Origin: Dyella halodurans
GTDB lineage: Bacteria; Pseudomonadota; Gammaproteobacteria; Xanthomonadales; Rhodanobacteraceae
Direction of reading: 5' to 3'
DNA: 64,000 nt
NCBI RefSeq assembly: GCF_026283925.1
Contig: NZ_JAPDPF010000003.1
Coordinates: 62,001-126,000 of the forward strand
In this document: positions 16,576 through 25,625 of the stretch, piece after piece
Layout: each line of letters opens with the position of its first letter
How positions within the stretch are numbered: position 1 is the first letter of the stretch
Notes under the pieces: generated by a model
The model's database searches: none
What the model was told of the DNA's origin: nothing
What the model saw: only the letters and a program-made list of their open reading frames with translations
Made by a program: the position numbers and the translations under genes

Positions 16576-19212
16576 ATGAAACCAAACTCTAACGACAGCC
16601 GGCATCCGCTGCTCGCAGGCATCCTGCTCGCCCTGATCGTTGCGGCCATGAACATCGGCCTGTGGTGGTGGAGCAACCTGCCGCATGGCCCCGAGGACTG
16701 GAAAGGTCCGATCGGTGGCTTTGCGCTGTCCGCCTTCCAGCGCTATCAGAACCCGCTGAAGAACGATTTTCCGAGCGAGGACGAAATCGCTGGTGATCTC
16801 AAGCTGATCAGCCAGTATTCGCCGCGCATCCGCACCTATTCGATGCTGCTGACCCCGCAGGTGTATCGCCTGGCCGAACAGGAAGGGCTGCAGGTGATGG
16901 CCGGCGCGTGGATCGACCGCCGCCTGGACAACAACGAGAAGGAGATCGAGGCGCTGATTGCCCAGTCGCGTCGTTACCCCAACTCGATCAATCGGGTCAT
17001 CGTCGGCAACGAAGTGCTGTTCCGCAACGATGTGTCACCCGAACAACTGATGGCCTATGCCGACCGCGTGCGCGCGGCGGTGCACCAGCCGGTGACGATT
17101 GCCGAGCCCTGGCACATCTGGGCCAAGTACCCGGAACTGGCCCAGCACGTCGACTTCATCACCGTGCACCTGTTCCCGTACTGGAACGGCATTGCCGCCA
17201 CGGCTACCGGCCGGGGGCTTGACCGCAACGATCCGCTTGGCCGCTACCCGGCGATCAAGGATGCGCTGGGCAGCTATGAAACGCTGCAGAAGATGTTTCC
17301 CGGCAAGCTCGTCGTGATCGGCGAAATCGGCTGGCCTTCGAACGGCGATCGCTTCAAGTACGCCGACCCATCGGTATCGAACCAGGCGATCTTCCTGCGC
17401 ACCTGGTTCAACGAGGCGAAGAAACGCAACATCGACTACTACGTGATGGAAGCGTTCGACCAGCCCTGGAAGGAGAAGCTGTCCGGCCGCACCGAGGCCT
17501 ATTGGGGCATGTTCAACGCCGATCGCCAGCTGAAATTCCCGTTCACCGGCCCGGTGACCGAGGATACCGGCTGGCCGTGGAAGGCGCTGGCGGCGAGCCT
17601 GCTCGCCCTGCTGCCGATGATCTGGTTCGCGCGCCACTACAGCCGCTTCAAGCTGATGGGGCGGTTCTTCTTCTGTGCGCTGATCCAGCTGGCCTGCGGC
17701 CTGGTGGTGTGGTCGGCCACGCTGCCGTTCAACTTCTACCTGAGCTGGATCGACTGGACCATGCTGGTGCTGCTGTTCCCGGCCCAGATCGCGATCCTCG
17801 GCATCCTGCTGATCAACGGTTTCGAGTTCACCGAGGTGCTGTGGCGCCGCGACTGGATTCGCCACGCCGGCCTGCTCAGGCCCGACCCGGTGGAAAGGCA
17901 GCCGTTCGTGTCGATCCACCTGGCCTGCTACAACGAGCCGCCGGAGATGGTCATCATCACGCTGGACTCGCTGGCCGCGCTGGAATACGAGAACTACGAA
18001 GTCCTGGTGATCGACAACAACACCAAGGACCCGGCGATCTGGAAGCCGGTGCAGGACTACTGCGAAAAGCTGGGCAGCAAGTTCCGCTTCTTCCATCTGG
18101 AACCGTGGCCGGGCTTCAAGGCCGGCGCACTGAACTTCGGCCTGAAGGAAACCGACCCGCGCGCCGACGTGGTGGCGGTGATCGATGCCGACTACGAAGT
18201 GCGCAAGGACTGGCTGGCCGCGCTGACCGGCCACTTCCACAACCCGAAGGTGGCCGTGGTGCAGTGCCCGCAGGCGCACCGCGAGTTTGAGCACAACCGC
18301 TTCCGCCGCATGACCGCGTGGGAATACGACGGCTTCTTCCGCATCGGCATGCACCACCGCAACGAGCGCAACGCCATCATCCAGCACGGCACCATGACCA
18401 TGGTGCGCCGCTCGGCGCTGGAAGGCACCGGCGGCTGGTCGGAATGGACCATTTGCGAGGACGCCGAGCTGGGCCTGCGCCTGATGCATGCCGGCTATGA
18501 GCTGGTGTATGTCGACGAGCTGATGGGCAAGGGCCTGACCCCGGCCGACTTCAAGGCCTACAAGAGCCAGCGCTACCGCTGGGCCTTCGGTGCCATGCAG
18601 ATTCTCAAGGGCCGCTGGGACTGGATGACCAAGAAGGGGCCGCTCTCCGGCGGCCAGCGCTTCCACTTCCTCACCGGCTGGTTCAGCTGGTTTGCCGACG
18701 CGCTGCACCTGATCTTCACCATGATGGCGATCTTCTGGACCGCCGGCATGGTGGCCTTCCCGACCATCTTCAGCCTGCCGATGCAGCTGTTCCTGATCCC
18801 GGTGATCGGCTTCTTCTTCGCCAAGGCGATCTTTGGCATCGTGCTGTACCGCGCCCGGGTCCCCTGCAGCTGGTACGACACCTTGATGGCCTCGCTGGCC
18901 AGCATGGGCCTGTCGCACGCCATTGCCCGCGGCATCCTGCACGGCCTGACGCGCGAGAAGACCTCGTTCGTGGTGACGGCTAAGAGCCGACGCCTGGGCG
19001 GCAGCAATTTCGCTGCCTTCGCGCCGGTGCGCGAGGAACTGCTGATGGCGGTCGCGCTGTTCCTGTGCATCGCCGGCATGGGCCTGCGCTTCGGCACGCA
19101 TTACGTCGAAGGCGTGCTGTGGATGTTCATCATGGCTGCACAGTCCATCCCTTATGTCTCGGCCGTGGTGGGTGCGTGGATTGCGCACAAGGCCGGCGAC
19201 AAGGCCGGCTGA
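16576..19212 (+). CDS. ndvB: NdvB-like beta-glucan synthase, GH17-GT2 fusion
   Basis: An 878-residue inner-membrane protein. Order: one N-terminal membrane segment (about 11-32). Next, a periplasmic GH17 transglycosylase domain with proton donor Glu146 (VGNEVLF) and nucleophile Glu250 (IGEIGWPS). Then a group of membrane spans (about 335-430), followed by a cytoplasmic GT2 domain with HLACYNEPPEM, DAD (537-539), CEDAELG and QRYRW (665-669), and finally three or more C-terminal spans. This matches Pseudomonas NdvB-type enzymes, which synthesise and remodel (cyclic) beta-1,3-glucans of the periplasm linked to biofilm antibiotic tolerance. The start is ATG at 16576 (MKPNSND), directly before the signal-anchor; the longer frame to 16441 adds non-conserved sequence. 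Glucan linkage is inferred. Confidence 0.9.
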   Translation: MKPNSNDSRHPLLAGILLALIVAAMNIGLWWWSNLPHGPEDWKGPIGGFALSAFQRYQNPLKNDFPSEDEIAGDLKLISQYSPRIRTYSMLLTPQVYRLAEQEGLQVMAGAWIDRRLDNNEKEIEALIAQSRRYPNSINRVIVGNEVLFRNDVSPEQLMAYADRVRAAVHQPVTIAEPWHIWAKYPELAQHVDFITVHLFPYWNGIAATATGRGLDRNDPLGRYPAIKDALGSYETLQKMFPGKLVVIGEIGWPSNGDRFKYADPSVSNQAIFLRTWFNEAKKRNIDYYVMEAFDQPWKEKLSGRTEAYWGMFNADRQLKFPFTGPVTEDTGWPWKALAASLLALLPMIWFARHYSRFKLMGRFFFCALIQLACGLVVWSATLPFNFYLSWIDWTMLVLLFPAQIAILGILLINGFEFTEVLWRRDWIRHAGLLRPDPVERQPFVSIHLACYNEPPEMVIITLDSLAALEYENYEVLVIDNNTKDPAIWKPVQDYCEKLGSKFRFFHLEPWPGFKAGALNFGLKETDPRADVVAVIDADYEVRKDWLAALTGHFHNPKVAVVQCPQAHREFEHNRFRRMTAWEYDGFFRIGMHHRNERNAIIQHGTMTMVRRSALEGTGGWSEWTICEDAELGLRLMHAGYELVYVDELMGKGLTPADFKAYKSQRYRWAFGAMQILKGRWDWMTKKGPLSGGQRFHFLTGWFSWFADALHLIFTMMAIFWTAGMVAFPTIFSLPMQLFLIPVIGFFFAKAIFGIVLYRARVPCSWYDTLMASLASMGLSHAIARGILHGLTREKTSFVVTAKSRRLGGSNFAAFAPVREELLMAVALFLCIAGMGLRFGTHYVEGVLWMFIMAAQSIPYVSAVVGAWIAHKAGDKAG

Positions 19213-19221
19213 CACCCAGGT

Positions 19222-19245
19222 GACCCATGGCTGCGTCCATGGGTC
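19222..19245 (+). terminator. Hairpin downstream of the glucan synthase gene
   Basis: A perfect 9-bp stem GACCCATGG / CCATGGGTC with a 6-base loop, 10 bp after the ndvB stop. No T-tract follows, so it is a weak terminator candidate or an mRNA-stabilising hairpin between ndvB and tamA. Confidence 0.4.
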
Positions 19246-19326
19246 CAGGAGTGACGGGTCAGCTAAGCTGCGGGCGGGCGTGTCACAGCGCCTACCCAAG
19301 GCTTCCAGGATGGAAACACCGATCGC

Positions 19327-21090
19327 ATGGGCCGAATCCAACGCCTGACGCTGCTGCCGTTGCTGTGGTTGCCGCTGCTCGCGCACGCGAGCGTGCAGCT
19401 GGTGGTGGATGGCGTAGAGGATCCGCTCAAGTTCGCCGTCACCTCGGGCGTCGATGTCGCCCAATACGCCAATCGCAGCGTCACCGATGCCCAGATGCAG
19501 CGGCTTTATGGCCAGGCCGTCGACCAGGCCAAGAGCGCCATGGAGCCCTATGGCTACTACGAGGCCGCGGTGGATGGCCGGCTCGAGTCGCTGGGCGGGG
19601 GCAACTGGCGCGTCACCCTGCACGTCACCCCGGGCGTGCCGGTCACAGTGACCGCCGTCGAGCTCAAGCTCGACCCGAAGGCCGCCGAGATCCCGGGCAT
19701 CCGTCGCGCCAAGCGCGCCATCGAGAACCTCAAGGGCGAAGTCCTCAACCACGGCGTGTATGACGCCGCCCGCGACGCGCTCAGCAGCGCATTGACCGCC
19801 GACGGTTTCCTGGACGCCCGCCTGACCACCCGCCGAGTCGAAGTGAACCGCGGCGAGCGCAGTGCCGTGGTCCGCCTGGTCTGGGAAGTCGGCCCGCGCT
19901 ATCGCTTCGGCGACGTGCACTTCGAAGGCTCGCAGTTCCGCCCCGGCTTCCTGCAGCGCTATGTGCCGTTCAAGCACGGCGACTATTTCTCGCAAAGCCA
20001 GCTGCTGCAGCTGCAACAGGCCTTGAACGGCGCCGACTATTTCTCGGTGGTCAACGTGCAGCCCGATGTCGACGACAAGAAGAATGGCGTGGTCGACGTC
20101 AAGGTCGACCTGGCGCCAGCCAAGCGCACGATTTACACCGGCGGCCCGTTCTTCGGCACCGACACCGGTTTCGGCGTGCGCCTTGGCTACGAGCTGCGCT
20201 GGACCAACAAGCGCGGGCACAAATGGAAGAACGAGGTGGTGCTGGCGCAGAACCTCAAGACCGTCTCGACGCTGTATGTGGTGCCCATGCCTGGCCAGAA
20301 TCAACGCAGCTTCAACTACGGCGCCATCTATCGCGATTCGAACACCGACACCTCGCAGTCGCGCACGCTGGAAGTCATCGCGAACGAAACGCGCCAGTGG
20401 TACGGCTGGACCCGCAGCATCGGCATGCATGTACTCGACGGCACCTTTACCGTGGGCAAGCGGGGCAACGAACCGGACAATACGCCCGGCCTGGATCACG
20501 GCCAGAGCACCCTGGTCTATCCGGAGATGTCGCTGTCACGCAAATCCGGCGACAACCCGATCTTCGTGCGCAATGGCTGGTCGCTGGTGCTGACCGCCCG
20601 CAGTACCGTCGGCACCCTGCTGTCAGACGCCAGCTTCAGCCAGGTCACCGCCGACGCCAAATGGATCAACTCCTTCGCCGGCAACAACCGCCTGATCCTG
20701 CGCGGTTCGGCCGGCGCGACCTGGACCAATGATTTTTCCGACCTGCCGCCGCAGCTGCGCTTCTTCGCCGGCGGCGACCGCTCGATCCGCGGCTATGGTT
20801 TCCAGAGCATCGGACCGGAGAACAGTTACGGCCGCGTCATCGGCGGCAAGAACCTGCTGGTCGCCAGCACCGAGGTGGAACACTACTTCAGCCGCACCTG
20901 GGGCATGGCCAGCTTCGTCGACGCCGGCAACGCGTTCAGCGGCACCGATTACAAACCGGCCATCGGCGCGGGACTCGGTGCCCGCTGGCTGTCGCCGGTG
21001 GGTATGATCCGGCTTGACCTGGGCGTACCCGTGCACAACTCGACGCATCACGGCGTGGAGCTGCACGTGGTGATTGGCCCGGATCTGTGA
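19327..21090 (+). CDS. tamA: Translocation and assembly module subunit TamA (Omp85 family)
   Basis: A 587-residue outer-membrane protein that works with TamB in inserting or delivering outer-membrane components. Signal peptide MGRIQRLTLLPLLWLPLLAHA; three POTRA-like domains up to about residue 265 (one ends RYRFGDVHFEGSQFRPGFL); then a 16-strand Omp85 barrel with the conserved RFFAGGDRSIRGYGFQS segment in loop L6 and a C-terminal strand ending in VIGPDL. Length matches TamA (about 577 in E. coli). The tamB start lies 10 bp downstream, giving a standard tamAB operon. The ATG at 19327 has only a weak upstream Shine-Dalgarno. Confidence 0.95.
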   Translation: MGRIQRLTLLPLLWLPLLAHASVQLVVDGVEDPLKFAVTSGVDVAQYANRSVTDAQMQRLYGQAVDQAKSAMEPYGYYEAAVDGRLESLGGGNWRVTLHVTPGVPVTVTAVELKLDPKAAEIPGIRRAKRAIENLKGEVLNHGVYDAARDALSSALTADGFLDARLTTRRVEVNRGERSAVVRLVWEVGPRYRFGDVHFEGSQFRPGFLQRYVPFKHGDYFSQSQLLQLQQALNGADYFSVVNVQPDVDDKKNGVVDVKVDLAPAKRTIYTGGPFFGTDTGFGVRLGYELRWTNKRGHKWKNEVVLAQNLKTVSTLYVVPMPGQNQRSFNYGAIYRDSNTDTSQSRTLEVIANETRQWYGWTRSIGMHVLDGTFTVGKRGNEPDNTPGLDHGQSTLVYPEMSLSRKSGDNPIFVRNGWSLVLTARSTVGTLLSDASFSQVTADAKWINSFAGNNRLILRGSAGATWTNDFSDLPPQLRFFAGGDRSIRGYGFQSIGPENSYGRVIGGKNLLVASTEVEHYFSRTWGMASFVDAGNAFSGTDYKPAIGAGLGARWLSPVGMIRLDLGVPVHNSTHHGVELHVVIGPDL

Positions 21091-21100
21091 GAAAGACGCG

Positions 21101-24100
21101 ATGACCGCCGCGACCTCCACACCCGCTGCCACTGCTCCCGCGCCGCCACCGCGTCGCCGCTGGCTGCGCCGGACGCTGCTGGCGCTGCTCGCCCTGCTGC
21201 TCCTGCTCGCACTCTTCCTTGGCTGGCTGGTCGGCACCGGCCCTGGCCTGCGCTTCGCCCTGGCGCGTGCCGAAGGCTTCACCCATGGCGCACTGAGCGT
21301 GCAGTCGGCGCAGGGGCGACTGATCGGACCGCTGGACCTGGTCGGCCTGCGCTATGCGGACGGCACCGGCCTCGATGTGAAGGTGGCGAAGGCGCATCTG
21401 GATCTGCGCGTGCGGTCCTTGTTGCACAAGCGCGTGCACGCGCGCGTGCTCGACGTCGACGGCGTGGATATCGCCTTGGCCAAGAGCAATCCGGACAACG
21501 AAAGCAGCTTCTCGCTGCAACCGCCGTTCAATATGGTGCTGGATCGCGCGCATGTCGGTAGCTTCCGCCTGACCCAGGCGGGCCAGCTGCTGTTTGCCTC
21601 GCACAGCCTCGACCTGGTGGGTGCGTGGACATCGCAAGGCATCGAGTTGCGACAGCTTGCCCTGCGCGCGCCGGATGGTCATGTCGATCTCGATGGCACC
21701 TTGGTGGTGGCGGCCAACTATCGTGGCGACAGCAAGCTGCGCTTCGCCTGGCGCCTCGCCGGCACCGACTATGCCGGCGAGTTGCAGGCCCATGGCGATG
21801 GCAAGCACGCCCGTGCCGATGTGCAGCTCAGCCAACCCATGGCCGCGCATCTGCAACTCGCACTGGCGCAAAGTGGCGACAACGCCTGGACCGCGCGGCT
21901 GGACGCACCGGCGTTCAACCCCAAGCCCCTGCTGGGTGAGAGTTCCCTCACGGCCCTGGCGGTGGCGCTTGAAGGCCACGGCGATCGCCGCAGCGGTAGC
22001 TTGACGGGTCAACTGGGACTCAACGACTACCAGCTGCAACTGCGCCCACTGCGTGCGCGTTTCAGCGACGACCTGAAGACGCTCACGTTCGACCAGCTCG
22101 ACCTGGCCTCGCCACAGTTCAAGGGCGATGTCACGGCGCGCGGCGTCGTGCAGCTCGGCGCGCATCCGCTGTCGGCGGACCTCACCGTCGACTGGGCTGG
22201 CCTGGAACTGCCCGAGGCCCTGGTCGGACAAACCTTGCTGAGCCATGGCCAGCTGCAGGCCAAGGGCAGCCTCGACCAGTTCCACGCCGAGGGCAAATTG
22301 GCGCTGGGGCCACCCGGCCAGCTGGCCGACATCTCGCTCGCCCTCGACGGCACGCAGCAACTGATCACCCTGCACTCGCTCACGGTCAAGCAGCCGCAGG
22401 GGCAGCTGGATGCCAAGGGCACGCTCACGCTGCAGCCCGCACTGGCCTGGCAACTGGAAGCCACGGCGAACAAGTTCGACCCCGGCCACGTGCTGGCGAA
22501 GTGGCATGGCTCGCTCGATTTCGACATCGCCTCGCAGGGGACGCTGCCGAAGGACCGCCCCGACGTCACCCTGGAGATCCGCACGCTGGTCGGACAACTG
22601 CGCGATCGCACCGTGCGCGGCGAAGGCAAGCTGCATCTGCCGCCGGAAGGCGTGTTGAATGGCCAGCTGCATCTGGTCTCGGGTGGCAGCGATGTGCGCA
22701 TCGACGCGCGGCCGGGCAACAGCAACAACGTCACCATCACGCTGGCCATCGCCACCCTGGCGGACTGGCTGCCGGATGCGGCCGGTCGCGTCCAGGGCAG
22801 CATCCGGGTGCTCGGGAAATATCCCGGCCTGGCCGTCGATGCGAACCTGCAAGGCCAGGCACTCAGCTACGCCGGGCAACGCGTGGACAGCCTGCGCCTG
22901 CTCGCCAACGTCCCAGACATCAGCCGCCCCGGCGGCAGGCTCGATCTGCAGGCCACGGGCGTGAATGCGGGCGGCCTCGCCTTCACCCAGGTCAGTGTGC
23001 GTGGCGACGGCACCGCGGAACGCCACAACCTCACGCTCAACGCCCACGGCGCGGCGCTGACAACCGCCCTGGCCCTCAATGGCAGCCTGCGCGGTTCGGC
23101 CTGGAACGGCACGCTGACCTCACTCACCCTCGATGTGCAGGGCCTGCCCCCCTGGCGTCTGCAGCAGCCCTCCCAGCTCTCGTACAACGACGGCGCGATG
23201 AGCGCATCGGAACTGTGCCTGACGGCCGGCGAGCCGCTGCTGTGCGCTGCCGCCAAACAGGACAAGGCAGGCAACCTGGATGCCAGCTATCGGCTGCGCA
23301 ACCTGCCCATCGCCCTGGTGTTGAGCGCGGTGAGCAGCAGCAAGGTGCCGATGCGCGTGGAAGGCACCCTGGAAGGCAACGGCAGCGTCCGCCGCAATAC
23401 GGCCGGCGCACTGAACGGCACGGCGACCATCACGTCCGTGCGCGGCTCCATCGCCTTTGCCGATCGGGTCGACCAGCCCTTGCTGACCTACGACAACCTC
23501 GCACTCAACGCACAGCTGAGCCCATCGAACCAGCGCATCGACCTGCATGCGGGCCTCACCAACAACGGACGTCTGGACGGCCAGGTCACCATCAGCGGCG
23601 CCCAGCAGGCACTGGCTGGTCGCGTCTCCATGCACGTGACCAACCTGGCCTTGCTGGAAGTCTTCACCAACGCGGTGGTCAGGCCCAAGGGCACGATCAG
23701 CGGCGATTTCACCCTGGGCGGCACCGTGGCCCAGCCGGCGATCAACGGCCAGGCGGTCGCAAGCGAACTGGCCGCCGAGATCCCGGCGATGGGACTACGG
23801 CTCAGCGACGGCCGGGTGACCGTCAGCACCCGGGACGCCCGGCACTTCGATATCGTCGGTTCGCTGCATTCGGGCAGCGGCAGCGTCGCCCTGCAGGGTT
23901 CCGCGGCCCTGGGTGCCGACGCCAAGGCGGTGCTGTCGGTGAAAGGCAGCAACTTCACGGCGGTCGATATTCCCTCGGCCAAGGTTGCCGTCTCGCCCGA
24001 TCTCGCGCTGCGCCATGGCGCCGAAGGCCTGGACATCAGCGGCTCGATCACGCTCGACAGTGCCGACGTGGATCTGTCCAAACTGCCGGGCGCGGGGGCG

Positions 24101-24895
24101 ACCCGGGCCTCACCCGACGTGGTCGTGGTGGATGATCCGCATCGTGAGGAACAGGTGGCCAGCCTGCCGATCACCACGACCGTCACGGTCCATCTGGGCG
24201 AGAAGACCCATCTCGTCGGCATGGGCCTGGACGGCCACCTGCACGGCCAGGTGGTAGTAAGCGAGCGCCCTGGCCGCAGCGCCCTCGGCCAGGGCCAGAT
24301 CAATGTCAGCGGCACCTATCGGGCCTATGGACAGAATCTGGAGATTTCGACAGGACAGCTGCTGTTCGCCAGCACGCCGATCGACAATCCCGGCCTGAAT
24401 ATCCGCGCCATTCGCCGCCTCAACCCCAACGCGACCATCAGTGATGGCCAGCAAGTTGGCCTGATGGTGACCGGCACGGCGCAACGCCCGGTGCTCAACG
24501 TGTTCTCGCAGCCGGCGATGCAACAATCGGACGCCCTCGCCTACCTGATCACCGGCAGGCCGCTGTCCCAGGTCCGGGGCAATGAAGGCAACACGGTGAA
24601 TGCGGCGGCCCAGGCCCTGGGCTCGGCCGCGGGCAACCTGCTGGCCAAGAGCATCGGCGCGCGACTGGGCATCGACGAAATGGGCGTCAGCAGCAACGAC
24701 GCGCTGAATGGCGGCTCCGCCTTCACCGTCGGCAAATACCTCTCGCCGCGGCTCTACTTCAGCTATGGCGTCGGGCTGTTCGATCCAGGCCAGGTGATCA
24801 CGCTGCGCTACCACATCAGCGGCCGCTGGAATTTCGAGGCGCTGACCGCCACCGAATTCAGTCGCGCCAGCATCAACTACCGCTTCGAAAGGTAA
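21101..24895 (+). CDS. tamB: Translocation and assembly module subunit TamB (AsmA-like, DUF490)
   Basis: A 1264-residue inner-membrane-anchored protein spanning the periplasm; partner of TamA and implicated in phospholipid transport. The N-terminus is Ala/Pro-rich, followed by RRRWLRR and one membrane segment (LLALLALLLLLALFLGWLV). Next is a very long repetitive beta region typical of lipid-channel AsmA-like proteins. The C-terminal DUF490 domain contains ALAYLITGRPLS, the GAR-LGIDEMGV segment and the terminal barrel-docking strand SRASINYRFER. ATG at 21101, 10 bp after the tamA stop with GAGAAAG before it, is preferred over a TTG inside tamA at 21074. Confidence 0.94.
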   Translation: MTAATSTPAATAPAPPPRRRWLRRTLLALLALLLLLALFLGWLVGTGPGLRFALARAEGFTHGALSVQSAQGRLIGPLDLVGLRYADGTGLDVKVAKAHLDLRVRSLLHKRVHARVLDVDGVDIALAKSNPDNESSFSLQPPFNMVLDRAHVGSFRLTQAGQLLFASHSLDLVGAWTSQGIELRQLALRAPDGHVDLDGTLVVAANYRGDSKLRFAWRLAGTDYAGELQAHGDGKHARADVQLSQPMAAHLQLALAQSGDNAWTARLDAPAFNPKPLLGESSLTALAVALEGHGDRRSGSLTGQLGLNDYQLQLRPLRARFSDDLKTLTFDQLDLASPQFKGDVTARGVVQLGAHPLSADLTVDWAGLELPEALVGQTLLSHGQLQAKGSLDQFHAEGKLALGPPGQLADISLALDGTQQLITLHSLTVKQPQGQLDAKGTLTLQPALAWQLEATANKFDPGHVLAKWHGSLDFDIASQGTLPKDRPDVTLEIRTLVGQLRDRTVRGEGKLHLPPEGVLNGQLHLVSGGSDVRIDARPGNSNNVTITLAIATLADWLPDAAGRVQGSIRVLGKYPGLAVDANLQGQALSYAGQRVDSLRLLANVPDISRPGGRLDLQATGVNAGGLAFTQVSVRGDGTAERHNLTLNAHGAALTTALALNGSLRGSAWNGTLTSLTLDVQGLPPWRLQQPSQLSYNDGAMSASELCLTAGEPLLCAAAKQDKAGNLDASYRLRNLPIALVLSAVSSSKVPMRVEGTLEGNGSVRRNTAGALNGTATITSVRGSIAFADRVDQPLLTYDNLALNAQLSPSNQRIDLHAGLTNNGRLDGQVTISGAQQALAGRVSMHVTNLALLEVFTNAVVRPKGTISGDFTLGGTVAQPAINGQAVASELAAEIPAMGLRLSDGRVTVSTRDARHFDIVGSLHSGSGSVALQGSAALGADAKAVLSVKGSNFTAVDIPSAKVAVSPDLALRHGAEGLDISGSITLDSADVDLSKLPGAGATRASPDVVVVDDPHREEQVASLPITTTVTVHLGEKTHLVGMGLDGHLHGQVVVSERPGRSALGQGQINVSGTYRAYGQNLEISTGQLLFASTPIDNPGLNIRAIRRLNPNATISDGQQVGLMVTGTAQRPVLNVFSQPAMQQSDALAYLITGRPLSQVRGNEGNTVNAAAQALGSAAGNLLAKSIGARLGIDEMGVSSNDALNGGSAFTVGKYLSPRLYFSYGVGLFDPGQVITLRYHISGRWNFEALTATEFSRASINYRFER

Positions 24896-24908
24896 GCGGT
24901 GAGACCCA

Positions 24909-25028
24909 TGTAGGAGCGCACCCTGTGCGCGATCACGACGTCACCGCTCCGTCGGATTTTCCCCCGGACCCTCCCTGGCCCAAACCGGCAATGCTGCCGG
25001 TTTATCGCGCACAGGGTGCGCTCCTACA
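24909..25028. repeat. Inverted pair of GTAG-type REPs between tamB and a DUF5329-like gene
   Basis: The left unit is 24909-24933 (TGTAGGAGCGCACCCTGTGC onward) and the right unit is 25004-25028, inverted. The spacer contains the palindrome AAACCGGCA/TGCCGGTTT (about 24981-25003), also seen in the 3804-3950 element. It lies between convergent genes and could serve as a bidirectional terminator. Confidence 0.85.
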
Positions 25029-25051
25029 AAAGAACGACGGCCGTATCGGGT

Positions 25052-25435
25052 TCAGGGCTGTTGCTGCCGCAGGCGCAACAGCTCCTCGGTCAGCCAGTCG
25101 GCGGACGGTTGCTCCTTGCCGTCGCAATTCACCTTGTAAGGCTTGCCGCTGAAGCTGCTGGTGCTGGCCGCGCGCGCAATGAACTCCTCGGCGGAGTTGA
25201 TCTGGTCCCGGTGTTCCAGGTATTCCAGCTTGCTCTGCAGATGCGCTTTTGCATCGACGCCGCTGTACTCGCTGCCGTTACGGATAAAGCGGCAATGGCT
25301 GTTGCCGACATAGTCGAGCAGGGCCGCCACTTCGCGCTGCCCGGTGGCGTCCAGGGCTGCATACGCGCTCAGCGCCGGCCAGCCGCCCGCGACGACTGCT
25401 ATCAAGGCCACGCCCAGCCGCCTGATCACCTGCAT
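25052..25435 (-). CDS. DUF5329-like exported protein
   Basis: A 127-residue protein with an N-terminal signal (MQVIRRLGVALIAVVAGG...YA). The mature part has the pattern LLDYVGNSHCRFIRNGSEYS, HLQSKLEYL, AEEFIARAAS and SGKPYKVNC...WLTEELLRLR, which I associate with the small DUF5329 family; this is from memory and unverified. Two cysteines (HCRF and VNCD) may be disulfide-bonded. The ATG at 25433-25435 with GAGGT upstream is chosen over a longer frame starting at 25558, whose extra 41 residues precede the signal peptide. The function is unknown. Confidence 0.75.
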   Translation of the reverse strand: MQVIRRLGVALIAVVAGGWPALSAYAALDATGQREVAALLDYVGNSHCRFIRNGSEYSGVDAKAHLQSKLEYLEHRDQINSAEEFIARAASTSSFSGKPYKVNCDGKEQPSADWLTEELLRLRQQQP

Positions 25436-25625
25436 GCCAACCTCGACTGTCCTCGCTACCCGGGATCCTCGCGGAGTGGCGTTTCCGCCGCCTTTCCTGA
25501 CTGTGACAGCGGGTCTGACGGGCGACACCGCCAGCACCGGTGGGATCCGATAGCCCAAAGGTCATGCCCACGCGAGCGGGTCGTGGGATTATGGTGAACG
25601 TTTTCCTACCCAGGAGTATCGCCCC

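Noticed and set aside
16300-16686. Minus-strand 128-codon open frame crossing the ndvB start
   Set aside because: It overlaps the conserved start and membrane anchor of ndvB and has no credible start; kept only as an observation on the intergenic region.
17035-20499. Very long minus-strand open frame (about 1150 codons) opposite ndvB and tamA
   Set aside because: A shadow frame created by high GC codon bias; low-complexity His/Arg/Gln-rich translation, no motifs, and both plus-strand genes are well supported.
20936-23047. Long minus-strand frame opposite tamB
   Set aside because: Shadow of tamB; no start signal or domain.
3804-25028. Possible CRISPR array formed by the GTAGGAGCGC repeats
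   Set aside because: Units are dispersed as inverted pairs over 20 kb, not direct repeats with regular spacers.
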